From Methylococcaceae bacterium (lineage in GTDB: Bacteria > Pseudomonadota > Gammaproteobacteria > Methylococcales > Methylococcaceae): DNA of 6,653 bases. Below, one piece after another: positions 1 through 5,550 of this stretch. The first letter of the stretch is position 1; every line of letters begins with the position of its first letter. The notes below the pieces were generated by a model. It did not search any database, was not told the DNA's origin, and saw only the letters and a list, made by a program, of their open reading frames with translations. The position numbers and the translations under genes are program-made. The stretch is taken from NCBI GenBank assembly GCA_012026715.1, contig VEPB01000072.1, forward strand, positions 1 to 6,653. Reading direction: 5' to 3'.

Positions 1-219
1 GACCTGGCGGCGGGGACGCTTGGATCCCGCAGCGGCATCCTGCTTCTGCAGGGCGCTGGCGACGGCAGTTTCACCGCCACCTGGCAAACTCGTTCCAGGG
101 CGCTCGGAACCAGCAATGTTCAGGCCGCGGATTTCGACGATGACGGCCAGCCGGACCTGCTTGCGGTACCCCTGAATCAGGCCCGCCCCGCACGGCTCCT
201 GCTCAATCAGACCCGGTGA
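1..219 (+). CDS. C-terminal end of a VCBS/FG-GAP repeat protein (5' partial)
   Basis: An open frame runs from the first base of the window to a TGA at 217-219, giving 72 visible residues; the start lies outside the window. The visible part holds a GDGSF segment (about residues 20-24) and then ADFDDDGQPDLL (43-54). The latter fits the DxDxDG...D calcium-binding loop of FG-GAP/VCBS repeats, with D44, D46, D48, G49 and D52 as probable ligands. The pattern 'glycine-rich loop, strand, DFDDDG, PDLL, strand ending LLLNQ' is typical of a beta-propeller blade closing such a protein. Family members are usually secreted or surface proteins, but the signal peptide and the remaining domains cannot be seen, so no specific function is assigned. 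The gene converges on the GH1 gene and has no obvious link to the hopanoid genes. Confidence 0.75.
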   Translation, partial: DLAAGTLGSRSGILLLQGAGDGSFTATWQTRSRALGTSNVQAADFDDDGQPDLLAVPLNQARPARLLLNQTR

Positions 220-232
220 GCCGCCCGGTGCC

Positions 233-258
233 CGCTCCCAAGCGGGAGCTTGGGAGCG
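233..258. repeat. Palindromic hairpin element, 11-bp stem
   Basis: Bases 233-243 (CGCTCCCAAGC) are perfectly complementary to 248-258 (GCTTGGGAGCG) around a four-base GGGA loop. Two alternative shorter hairpins compete within the same bases: 234-239 with 244-249, and 231-236 with 241-246. The element begins 13 bases after the VCBS stop and lies between convergent genes, so it may stop or protect transcripts from either side. There is no T-run on either strand, which argues against a classical intrinsic terminator. The form resembles short dispersed 'GCTCCCA...TGGGAGC' palindromes common in gammaproteobacterial intergenic regions; that resemblance is from memory. Confidence 0.6.
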
Positions 259-290
259 AGGCGGTATCCTCCCCAGGTTTCGGATCGGGC

Positions 291-350
291 GTAGCCTGGG
301 TAGAGCGAAGCGGAACCCGGGTTCGTAAGGCGAACGTCACGCCGGGCTAA
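291..350. repeat. Dispersed REP-like intergenic repeat unit
   Basis: This 60-base unit begins GTAGCCTGGGTAGAGCGAAG and ends GCCGGGCTAA. Its ends are inverted: TAGCCTGG (292-299) pairs with CCGGGCTA (342-349) with one G-T wobble. Inside are the palindrome AACCCGGGTT (314-323) and a small hairpin, GTTCG/CGAAC (321-325 with 331-335). The 'GTAGCC.GGGT.GAGCGAAGCG.AA.CCGGG' wording matches a widespread repeat in gammaproteobacterial genomes, recognised from general knowledge and not from a search. It lies just beyond the 3' end of the GH1 gene, the usual position for such elements, where they may shield mRNA 3' ends or be inert. Confidence 0.65.
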
Positions 351-381
351 TCGGGGGACGTGTTTGAACGCCCGCCGTAAT

Positions 382-1728
382 TCAGGAAAACAACACCGCC
401 CCGCGGCTGGCGATGACCTTGCGGTAGAACTCCGCGCTGGCCTTCGGCGTCCGCTTCTGGGTTGCATAGTCCACGTGCACCAGGCCGAAGCGTTTGGTGT
501 AGCCGCAGCTCCATTCGAAATTGTCCAACAGCGACCAGGCGAAATAGCCCTTGACGTTGGCGCCTTGCGCCATGGCATCGAGCACGGCCCGCAGATGTGA
601 GCGGTAGTACGCAATGCGGTGATCGTCCTGGATGTGACCTGCCACCGGAGCCGGGTCGGCCAAGGCGGCGCCGTTCTCGGTGATGTAGAGGGGAATATCG
701 CCGTAACGCCGCTTGATCCATAGCAGGGTCTCGGTCAGTCCTTGCGGATAAACCTCCCAGCCCATCTCGGTGTATTCGGCGCCGGACTGGCGCACCGGGA
801 CCGCGCCGATGACGTGCGATGGGTCGGCCCGGTTGACGCTGCGGGTGTAGTAGTTGACGCCGAGGAAGTCGAAGGGCTCCTGCAGCAGCTTCATGTCTTC
901 CGATGAAAACTCCGGCCAATGCGGGGCGAAGATGTCGGCCAGTTCGTCCGGGTAGTGCCCCAACAGCACCGGGTCCAGGTATTGCCGGTTCATATAGGCG
1001 TGGGCGCGATCGGTGGCGATGCGGTCGGCGTCGCTGTCGGACTCGCGGTATTTCGGCTCCAGATTGACCACCAGGCCGATCCGGCCGTTGCCGTCAGCCC
1101 GGAATGCCTGCACCGCCAGCGCATGAGCCCGCAGCAGGTTGTGGGCGACCCGCGGCGGTTCCTGCAGCGACTGGCGGCCCGGTGCGTGGACTCCGAACAG
1201 ATAGCCGCCGTCGTTGACCACCCAGGGCTCATTGAGGGTCATCCAGTGGCTGACCGAGTCACCCAGCGCGCGGAACAGGGTGTGGGCGTAGTCGGCGAAC
1301 CAGCCCGCGCTGTCGCGGGCGAACCAACCGCCCCGGCGGTCCAGGGCGGCGGGCAGGTCCCAATGGTACAGGGTCAGATAAGGTTCGATGCCGGCCTGAC
1401 GGAGTCCATCGATCAGGCGGCGGTAGAAATCCAGGCCCGGGCCGTTGATCCTGCCGGTGCCGTCCGGAAAGATGCGGCTCCACGACACGCTGAAGCGGTA
1501 AGCGGGCAAGCCCAGTTGCCGCATGATGCCGATGTCATCGCCGTAGCGGTGGTAGTGGTCGCAGGCCACGTCGCCGCTGCTGCCGTCGTCGATGACGCCG
1601 GGCCTCCGCACAAACTCATGCCAGATGCTGGGGCCCGCGCCGTCGGCCAGGGGGGAGCCCTCGATCTGGTAGGCGGAGGAGGCGGCGCCGAACACGAAAT
1701 CGGCGGGGAATGGCTCGGGTCGGGACAT
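382..1728 (-). CDS. Glycoside hydrolase family 1 beta-glucosidase
   Basis: This 448-residue protein has the normal length and full motif set of GH1 retaining beta-glycosidases, which cleave terminal non-reducing beta-glucosyl or related units. The N-terminal signature FVFGAASSAYQIEG (11-24) carries the glycone-binding Q21. YHWDLP (121-126) supplies H122, and TLNEP (164-168) supplies N166 and the acid/base E167. ITENG (349-353) supplies the nucleophile E351, and LLDNFEW (400-406) supplies sugar-contacting E405 and W406. There is no signal peptide, so it should be cytoplasmic. The ATG lies 10 bases after the hpnB stop and has no recognisable Shine-Dalgarno sequence (upstream bases read CTGACCCTCATCCC). 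Expression therefore probably depends on the upstream gene through translational coupling. The natural substrate cannot be read from sequence: cellobiose or other glucosides are the default, and a glycosylated hopanoid or lipid is speculation from context. The enzyme class is secure. Confidence 0.93.
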   Translation of the reverse strand: MSRPEPFPADFVFGAASSAYQIEGSPLADGAGPSIWHEFVRRPGVIDDGSSGDVACDHYHRYGDDIGIMRQLGLPAYRFSVSWSRIFPDGTGRINGPGLDFYRRLIDGLRQAGIEPYLTLYHWDLPAALDRRGGWFARDSAGWFADYAHTLFRALGDSVSHWMTLNEPWVVNDGGYLFGVHAPGRQSLQEPPRVAHNLLRAHALAVQAFRADGNGRIGLVVNLEPKYRESDSDADRIATDRAHAYMNRQYLDPVLLGHYPDELADIFAPHWPEFSSEDMKLLQEPFDFLGVNYYTRSVNRADPSHVIGAVPVRQSGAEYTEMGWEVYPQGLTETLLWIKRRYGDIPLYITENGAALADPAPVAGHIQDDHRIAYYRSHLRAVLDAMAQGANVKGYFAWSLLDNFEWSCGYTKRFGLVHVDYATQKRTPKASAEFYRKVIASRGAVLFS

Positions 1729-1738
1729 GGGATGAGGG

Positions 1739-2875
1739 TCAGGAAATCGAATCGGCGGCGTAGACCCGCGCCTTCCAGCGGCTGGCCTCGCCGCGCCAGT
1801 AGCGCAGCGCCGAGGACCAGGTCATGGCCAGGTAAAGTCCCGCGATCACCGGCATCGCCAGCGCCCACAGCGACGACTTACGGTAGTAGCGCAGGGTCGG
1901 GAGGTAGGCCGCCAGCATGGCGACGAACGCGAGCGCGGCAGGCATTCGGTAGGGTGGTGCGAACAACCACAGCCCCAGCGCCGGCACCCAGTACATGCCC
2001 AGCATCACCGCGGTGCACAACAGCAGCAAGACCGCCGAGTAGCGCAATTGGGTGAAGGCGGTGCGCGCCACCATGTCCCATACCGATTGCAGGTCCGGGT
2101 AGCACCGCAGGCTGACCACCCCATGGGACTGACCAATCCAGGTACGGGCGCCCAGGGCCTTGACCTGTTTCGCCAGCGAGCAATCGTCGATGATGGAACC
2201 GCGGATGGCACCGAAGCCGCCGATTTCCCGGATCAGCCGGGTTTCCAGCAGAATGCAGCCGCCGGCGGCAGCCGAGAACCGGGGATTGCCGGAATTGGCC
2301 AGCCGGAACGGATACAGCAACTTGAAGAAATGGATGAAGGCCGGCATCAGCAGTTTTTCCCAGAAGCTTTCCATGCGCAGGCTGGCCATGATGCTGATGA
2401 ATTGGCGGTCGTCGTTGATCGCTTGCGCCATGAGTGCGGCCAGCATTCCCGGCGTCAGTTGAATGTCGGCGTCCAGCAGCAGGGTCCAGGGCGTGGCGAC
2501 CGATTGGATGCCTTGCTCCAGCGCCCACAGTTTGCCACTCCAGCCGGAGGGCAGGGGGCCGGCGTCGATCACCGTCAGGTCGATGTTGGCTACGGTGTGA
2601 GCTGCAGCGGCGGTTCCGTCGCTGGAACCGTCATCCACCAGGATGACTTTGATGTCTGAGCCTTGAGCGGCGAGGCTTTGCAGGGTGGCCGCGATGACCT
2701 CGGCCTCGTTGCGGGCGGGGATCAGCACGGTCAGGGAAGAGTGATCGAAACCGCTGCCGCCCAGCGCGGATTCGTCGAGTGTTTCGCCGTTGAGCCAGGG
2801 ACGCCAGGGCAGCAGTAGCAGGCCGAGCCAGCAAACCGCCGGCAGCCAGGCGAGGATTGCATTGAGGTTAGCCAT
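1739..2875 (-). CDS. hpnB: Hopene-associated glycosyltransferase HpnB
   Basis: This is a 378-residue family 2 (GT-A fold) membrane glycosyltransferase. An N-terminal hydrophobic segment (about 5-24) is followed by the catalytic domain. LTVLIPARNEAEVI (48-61) opens the nucleotide-sugar site, DDGSSDGT (81-88) is the first acidic motif, and LLLDAD (132-137) is the DxD metal motif. GSIIDDCSLAKQVK (226-239) holds the probable catalytic acid at D230/D231, and QLRYS (276-280) sits where related enzymes have Q/RxxRW. Two to four hydrophobic helices follow (about 279-306, 311-327 and 336-356), so the protein is anchored in the inner membrane with a cytosolic active site. Length and layout match the HpnB family of hopanoid clusters, whose exact sugar donor and acceptor are not firmly established. 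The start has no clear ribosome site. The gene lies 90 bases downstream of hpnH on the same strand, with a strong hairpin between them. The location beside hpnH, squalene synthase and the cyclase supports the hopanoid role. Confidence 0.9.
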   Translation of the reverse strand: MANLNAILAWLPAVCWLGLLLLPWRPWLNGETLDESALGGSGFDHSSLTVLIPARNEAEVIAATLQSLAAQGSDIKVILVDDGSSDGTAAAAHTVANIDLTVIDAGPLPSGWSGKLWALEQGIQSVATPWTLLLDADIQLTPGMLAALMAQAINDDRQFISIMASLRMESFWEKLLMPAFIHFFKLLYPFRLANSGNPRFSAAAGGCILLETRLIREIGGFGAIRGSIIDDCSLAKQVKALGARTWIGQSHGVVSLRCYPDLQSVWDMVARTAFTQLRYSAVLLLLCTAVMLGMYWVPALGLWLFAPPYRMPAALAFVAMLAAYLPTLRYYRKSSLWALAMPVIAGLYLAMTWSSALRYWRGEASRWKARVYAADSIS

Positions 2876-2910
2876 GGGGATGGACGGGAGTACTGAGGCC
2901 CGGATACGCG

Positions 2911-2944
2911 ACCGCCCGCCCCGGACGAACCGGTGGCGGGCGGT
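2911..2944 (-). other. Strong intercistronic hairpin between hpnH and hpnB
   Basis: ACCGCCCGCC (2911-2920) is perfectly complementary to GGCGGGCGGT (2935-2944). The intervening bases contain CCGG (2921-2924) and CCGG (2930-2933), which can extend the stem to about 14 pairs with one bulged base and an ACGAA loop. It lies 21 bases beyond the hpnH stop and 35 bases before the hpnB start. No T-run follows on the minus strand, so it is unlikely to be a full intrinsic terminator. It may instead act as a processing or stability element, or as a partial barrier that lowers hpnB-GH1 expression relative to hpnH. The structure is seen in the sequence; the role is inferred. Confidence 0.55.
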
Positions 2945-2965
2945 AGGGAAGCCGGTCGGGGAGCG

Positions 2966-4078
2966 TTATTCCACGGCTTCGATGCGGATCGCCGGGCGCG
3001 GCGCCTTGGCCGGCTCCTGCTGCGGGCTGGTCCATTCCGGTACCGGCTCCGGCGCCATCGGGCCTTCGGTGCGCGGTCCGCGCAGGGCGACCCAGGCAGC
3101 CTTCAGCGGATTGCGCATGGCATCTTCCACCGCGCTGGCCTCGAAGCCGCAGTGGGCCATGCAGTTGGCGCACTTGGGGTTCTTGGAGTTGCCGTACTTA
3201 TGCCAGGGGGTCTCCTCCATCAGCGCCTTGAAGGACGGGGCGTAACCTTCATCCACCAACAGATAGCAGGGCTTCTGCCAGCCGAAGATGTTGCGGGTGG
3301 GGTTGCCCCACGGCGTGCAGTTGTAGCCCTGGTTGCCGGCCAGGAAGTCCAGGTACAGGGTGGAGTGGTTGAGTTTCCAGTTCTTGTTCTTGCCGATCTT
3401 GAACACCCGGCGGAACAGTTCCTTGCTTTCGCGCATCTTGATGAAAATGTTCTGCAGCGGGGCGTGCTCGTAGCTGAAGCCGGGCGCGATGGTTGCGCCT
3501 TCCACGCCAAGCTTCTTGGTGTAGTCGAGGAATTCCGCGATTTCTTCGGCCGACTCGCCCTGGAACAGGGTGCAGTTGATGGTGACCCGGAAGCCTTTTT
3601 CGATGGCCAGTTGGATCACTTCCACCGCGCGGTCGAACACGCCGGACTGACAGACCGAGGCGTCGTGGCGGTCGCGGTTGCCGTCCAGGTGGACCGAGAA
3701 GGTCAGGTAAGGGGACGGCTGGTAATCGTTGATGCGCTTCTTCAACAACAGCGCGTTGGTGCACAGGTAAACGTATTTCTTGCGGGCGATGATGCCTTCC
3801 ACGATCTGCGGCAGTTCCTTGTGCAGCAGAGGTTCGCCACCGGCGATGGAAACGATGGGGGCATTGCATTCGTCCACCGCCGCGAGGGCGTCTTCCACGC
3901 TGATACGGCGGTTCAGAATCTCGTCGGGGTAATCGATTTTGCCGCAGCCGGCGCAAGCCAGGTTGCAGCGGAACAAGGGTTCCAGCATGAGCACCAGGGG
4001 ATAGCGCTTGTTCCCGAGGATCTTTTGCTTGAGCAGATAGCTCGCGACGCTGAGCTGTTGACGCAGTGGAACGCCCAT
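2966..4078 (-). CDS. hpnH: Radical SAM adenosylhopane synthase HpnH
   Basis: This 370-residue radical S-adenosylmethionine enzyme joins the 5'-deoxyadenosyl radical to diploptene to give adenosylhopane, the first committed step of C35 bacteriohopanepolyols. The iron-sulphur motif RCNLACAGCGK (37-47) provides C38, C42 and C45 in CxxxCxxC spacing. AGGEPLL (79-85) is the SAM-binding GGE motif, and CTNALLLKK (106-114) and TFSVHLDG (126-133) are strands of the partial TIM barrel. The C-terminal part has extra cysteines C254, C271, C303, C306 and C310 (CANCMAHC at 303-310), typical of the HpnH C-terminal domain and possible ligands of a further cluster or a structural site. The last 35 or so residues are rich in proline and glutamate and probably disordered. 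The ATG is well supported by an AGGAGAA ribosome site six bases upstream. It is the first gene of the leftward group and diverges from squalene synthase. No hpnG (the next pathway step) is in the window. Confidence 0.95.
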   Translation of the reverse strand: MGVPLRQQLSVASYLLKQKILGNKRYPLVLMLEPLFRCNLACAGCGKIDYPDEILNRRISVEDALAAVDECNAPIVSIAGGEPLLHKELPQIVEGIIARKKYVYLCTNALLLKKRINDYQPSPYLTFSVHLDGNRDRHDASVCQSGVFDRAVEVIQLAIEKGFRVTINCTLFQGESAEEIAEFLDYTKKLGVEGATIAPGFSYEHAPLQNIFIKMRESKELFRRVFKIGKNKNWKLNHSTLYLDFLAGNQGYNCTPWGNPTRNIFGWQKPCYLLVDEGYAPSFKALMEETPWHKYGNSKNPKCANCMAHCGFEASAVEDAMRNPLKAAWVALRGPRTEGPMAPEPVPEWTSPQQEPAKAPRPAIRIEAVE

Positions 4079-4084
4079 GGATTG

Positions 4085-4091
4085 TTCTCCT
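4085..4091 (-). promoter_or_regulatory. Ribosome binding site of hpnH
   Basis: On the minus strand AGGAGAA ends six bases before the ATG at 4078. It is the clearest Shine-Dalgarno sequence in the leftward gene group and fixes the hpnH start. The two genes downstream lack a comparable site, which hints that translation is strongest at hpnH. Confidence 0.8.
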
Positions 4092-4121
4092 AAATCAGGC
4101 CGGTCGGGCCGGGTTTACAAC

Positions 4122-4141
4122 GGCTGCGGCTCGGCGCAGCC
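4122..4141 (-). other. Leader hairpin upstream of hpnH
   Basis: GGCTGCG (4122-4128) pairs perfectly with CGCAGCC (4135-4141) around a six-base loop, about 45 bases upstream of the hpnH start codon and inside the probable 5' leader. There is no following T-run on the minus strand, so it is not a convincing attenuator. It may stabilise the leader or be incidental in GC-rich DNA. Confidence 0.4.
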
Positions 4142-4175
4142 CTTACGGTTGGCCGCTAAGCCGCGGCATGGAAAT

Positions 4176-4181
4176 ATTCTA
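4176..4181 (-). promoter_or_regulatory. Candidate -10 element for hpnH
   Basis: On the minus strand TAGAAT matches five of six positions of the sigma70 -10 consensus and would start transcription roughly 90 bases before hpnH. No good -35 hexamer is found 15-18 bases upstream. The spacer and -35 region are instead occupied by the ACAAC-type half-sites. If this promoter is real it may need an activator bound there. Confidence 0.35.
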
Positions 4182-4185
4182 ATGC

Positions 4186-4239
4186 AAAAATCACAACGCT
4201 AGTTGTATTTTTCTCAAAAACTATTAGCTAAAATACAAC
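4186..4239. promoter_or_regulatory. Putative operator: inverted and repeated ACAAC half-sites
   Basis: GTTGTATTTT (4202-4211) and AAAATACAAC (4230-4239) form a perfect 10-bp inverted repeat with an 18-base spacer. A third, slightly altered copy, AAAAATCACAAC (4186-4197), faces the first, so ACAAC-gcta-GTTGT (4193-4206) is itself a perfect palindrome with a four-base centre. The spacer also holds the palindrome TTAGCTAA (4224-4231). All this lies in the most AT-rich stretch of the window, between divergent hpnH and squalene synthase. It ends five bases before the -35 of the rightward promoter and overlaps the expected -35 zone of the leftward one. This is the expected place for a shared regulator of both hopanoid operons. 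The regulator is not identified and none is encoded in the window. Confidence 0.5.
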
Positions 4240-4244
4240 ACAGC

Positions 4245-4272
4245 TTGACCCCCAGGCAAAAATCGATAGAAT
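4245..4272 (+). promoter_or_regulatory. Sigma70-like promoter for squalene synthase-shc
   Basis: TTGACC (4245-4250) and TAGAAT (4267-4272) each match the -35 and -10 consensus at five of six positions and are separated by 16 bases. Transcription would start near 4279, leaving a leader of about 105 bases before the GTG at 4384. It is the best promoter-like pair in the intergenic region and is oriented correctly for the squalene synthase-cyclase operon. Confidence 0.6.
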
Positions 4273-4321
4273 TCCGCCACCTTAGAGAAGATGCATTCGG
4301 CAGCCATCAGGAATCGCGTGA

Positions 4322-4358
4322 TGCCGGCGGGAGTCGAACCGGCTCCGTCGTCCCGGCA
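4322..4358 (+). other. Foldable 5' leader of squalene synthase
   Basis: TGCCGG (4322-4327) can pair with CCGGCA (4353-4358). Inside, GGAG (4330-4333) can pair with CTCC (4343-4346); alternatively GCCGG (4323-4327) can pair with CCGGC (4339-4343). The structure would sit in the mRNA leader ahead of the ribosome site at 4372-4378. No known riboswitch class is recognised, and the region could also be coding if an upstream start is used. Confidence 0.3.
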
Positions 4359-4371
4359 GCGCCACAACCTT

Positions 4372-4378
4372 GGAGAGG
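4372..4378 (+). promoter_or_regulatory. Ribosome binding site deciding a GTG start
   Basis: GGAGAGG lies five bases upstream of the GTG at 4384, in frame with the squalene synthase. The in-frame ATGs are less well served. 4435 has no purine-rich sequence at a suitable distance. 4291 has only AGAGAAG directly abutting it. 4321 has a modest AGGAA seven bases away. This site therefore favours GTG 4384 as the start. Confidence 0.6.
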
Positions 4379-4383
4379 TTTCC

Positions 4384-5526
4384 GTGCCAGATTGCTTGTC
4401 CTCAACCCATCCATGGAATTCCTCTACCGTCCGCATGAACGGAAGCCACTCTGACCCCCAGCTTCGGGACAGCCTGCCGCTTGACGATGACCAGTTGCAG
4501 TCCCACTTGCTCCAGGGGGTATCGCGTACCTTCGCGCTGACCATTCCGCAGCTGCCCGCGGGGTTGGCCCGCGCCGTCTCCAATGCGTATCTGCTGTGCC
4601 GCATCGTTGACACTATAGAAGATGAAGTGTCGCTGGATTCGGCCCAGAAACGCCATTTCTGCGGCCAGTTCATCGAGGTGGTGGCGGGCCGTGCCCCGGC
4701 TGCCGCCCTGGCGGACGATCTGGCGCCGCGGCTGTCCGATACCACCCTGCCCGCCGAACACGAGTTGATTCGCCTGATTCCGCGGGTTATCGCCATCACC
4801 CACGCGCTGGAGCCGGCCCAGCGGGAGGCGTTGTCCCTGTGCGTGGAAATCATGGGGCAGGGCATGGCCGAATTCCAGGATCGCGATCTGCGCAACGGCC
4901 TGGCCACCATGGCGGAGATGGACCGCTATTGCTATTACGTGGCGGGGGTGGTCGGCGAGATGCTGACCCGGCTGTTCTGCCACTACTCGCCGGAGATCGC
5001 GGTTCACCGGGAGCGGTTGATGGCGCTGGCGGTTTCCTTTGGCCAGGGCCTGCAGATGACCAACATCCTGAAGGATCTGTGGGACGACCACGACCGCCAG
5101 GTCTGCTGGCTTCCCCAGGAGATCTTCGATGCCACCGGCTACCGGCTGGCCGATTTGGTCCCCAACCACAACGACCCACGCTTCCGCGACGGTTTCAGGC
5201 GGCTGATCGCCACCGCCCACGGCCATCTGGCCAACGCCCTCGAATACTCCCTGCTGATCCCTGCTCGCGAGACCGGCATTCGCGAGTTCTGCCTATGGGC
5301 TTTGGGGATGGCGGTGCTGACGCTCCGCAAGTTGAACGCCAACCTGGATTTCAGCGCATCGTCCCAGGTCAAGATTTCGCGCAACAGCGTGAAGGCCACC
5401 ATCGCGGTGAGCCGTGTCTCGCTGCGCAGCAACGTGATGCTGCAAGCGGCTTTTTATCTGGCCGGACTCGGCTTGCCGCGGACCGACCGCCACGCGTTGA
5501 TTGCCGCCGCGCCCACCCAATCCTGA
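4384..5526 (+). CDS. sqs: Squalene synthase (squalene/phytoene synthase family)
   Basis: The predicted enzyme condenses two farnesyl diphosphates through presqualene diphosphate to squalene, feeding the cyclase encoded next. From GTG 4384 it has 380 residues; an upstream ATG at 4291 would give 411 and ATG 4435 would give 363. The conserved core begins at about residue 45. SRTFAL (47-52) is the usual N-terminal motif. DTIEDE (76-81) is the first aspartate-rich, Mg-diphosphate-binding motif. YCYYVAGVVGEMLTRLF (182-198) is the strongly conserved family helix, and NILKDLWDD (227-235) is the second aspartate-rich motif. The YCYYVAG and DTIEDE wording is closer to true squalene synthases than to the HpnC/HpnD pair or phytoene synthases. 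There is no obvious C-terminal membrane anchor of the kind seen in eukaryotic enzymes. It leads a rightward operon, 24 bases before the cyclase. Function is secure at family level, and squalene as the product is strongly supported by context. Confidence 0.88.
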   Translation: MPDCLSSTHPWNSSTVRMNGSHSDPQLRDSLPLDDDQLQSHLLQGVSRTFALTIPQLPAGLARAVSNAYLLCRIVDTIEDEVSLDSAQKRHFCGQFIEVVAGRAPAAALADDLAPRLSDTTLPAEHELIRLIPRVIAITHALEPAQREALSLCVEIMGQGMAEFQDRDLRNGLATMAEMDRYCYYVAGVVGEMLTRLFCHYSPEIAVHRERLMALAVSFGQGLQMTNILKDLWDDHDRQVCWLPQEIFDATGYRLADLVPNHNDPRFRDGFRRLIATAHGHLANALEYSLLIPARETGIREFCLWALGMAVLTLRKLNANLDFSASSQVKISRNSVKATIAVSRVSLRSNVMLQAAFYLAGLGLPRTDRHALIAAAPTQS

Positions 5527-5550
5527 TTGTTGAACGGGGGAACCTGATTC

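Noticed and set aside
233..258. Intrinsic terminator for the VCBS gene or for the GH1 operon.
   Set aside because: The stem is strong but no T-run follows on either strand, so it is recorded as a palindromic repeat and not as a terminator.
919..2055. A 378-codon plus-strand frame opposite the GH1 gene and hpnB.
   Set aside because: It crosses the boundary of two convincing minus-strand genes and has the low-complexity composition of a shadow frame.
2933..4093. A 386-codon open frame on the plus strand antisense to hpnH.
   Set aside because: hpnH on the other strand has complete radical SAM motifs and a good ribosome site. The antisense frame shows no recognisable domain and reflects third-position GC bias.
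4320..4350. On the minus strand GGTTCGACTCC followed by CGCCGGCATCA resembles the T-arm and 3' end of a tRNA, as would be seen at an integration site.
   Set aside because: The T-stem has a mismatch, no matching acceptor 5' strand, D-arm or anticodon arm is found in the 75 or so bases upstream on that strand, and no integrase or direct repeat is nearby. Chance or leader structure is more likely.
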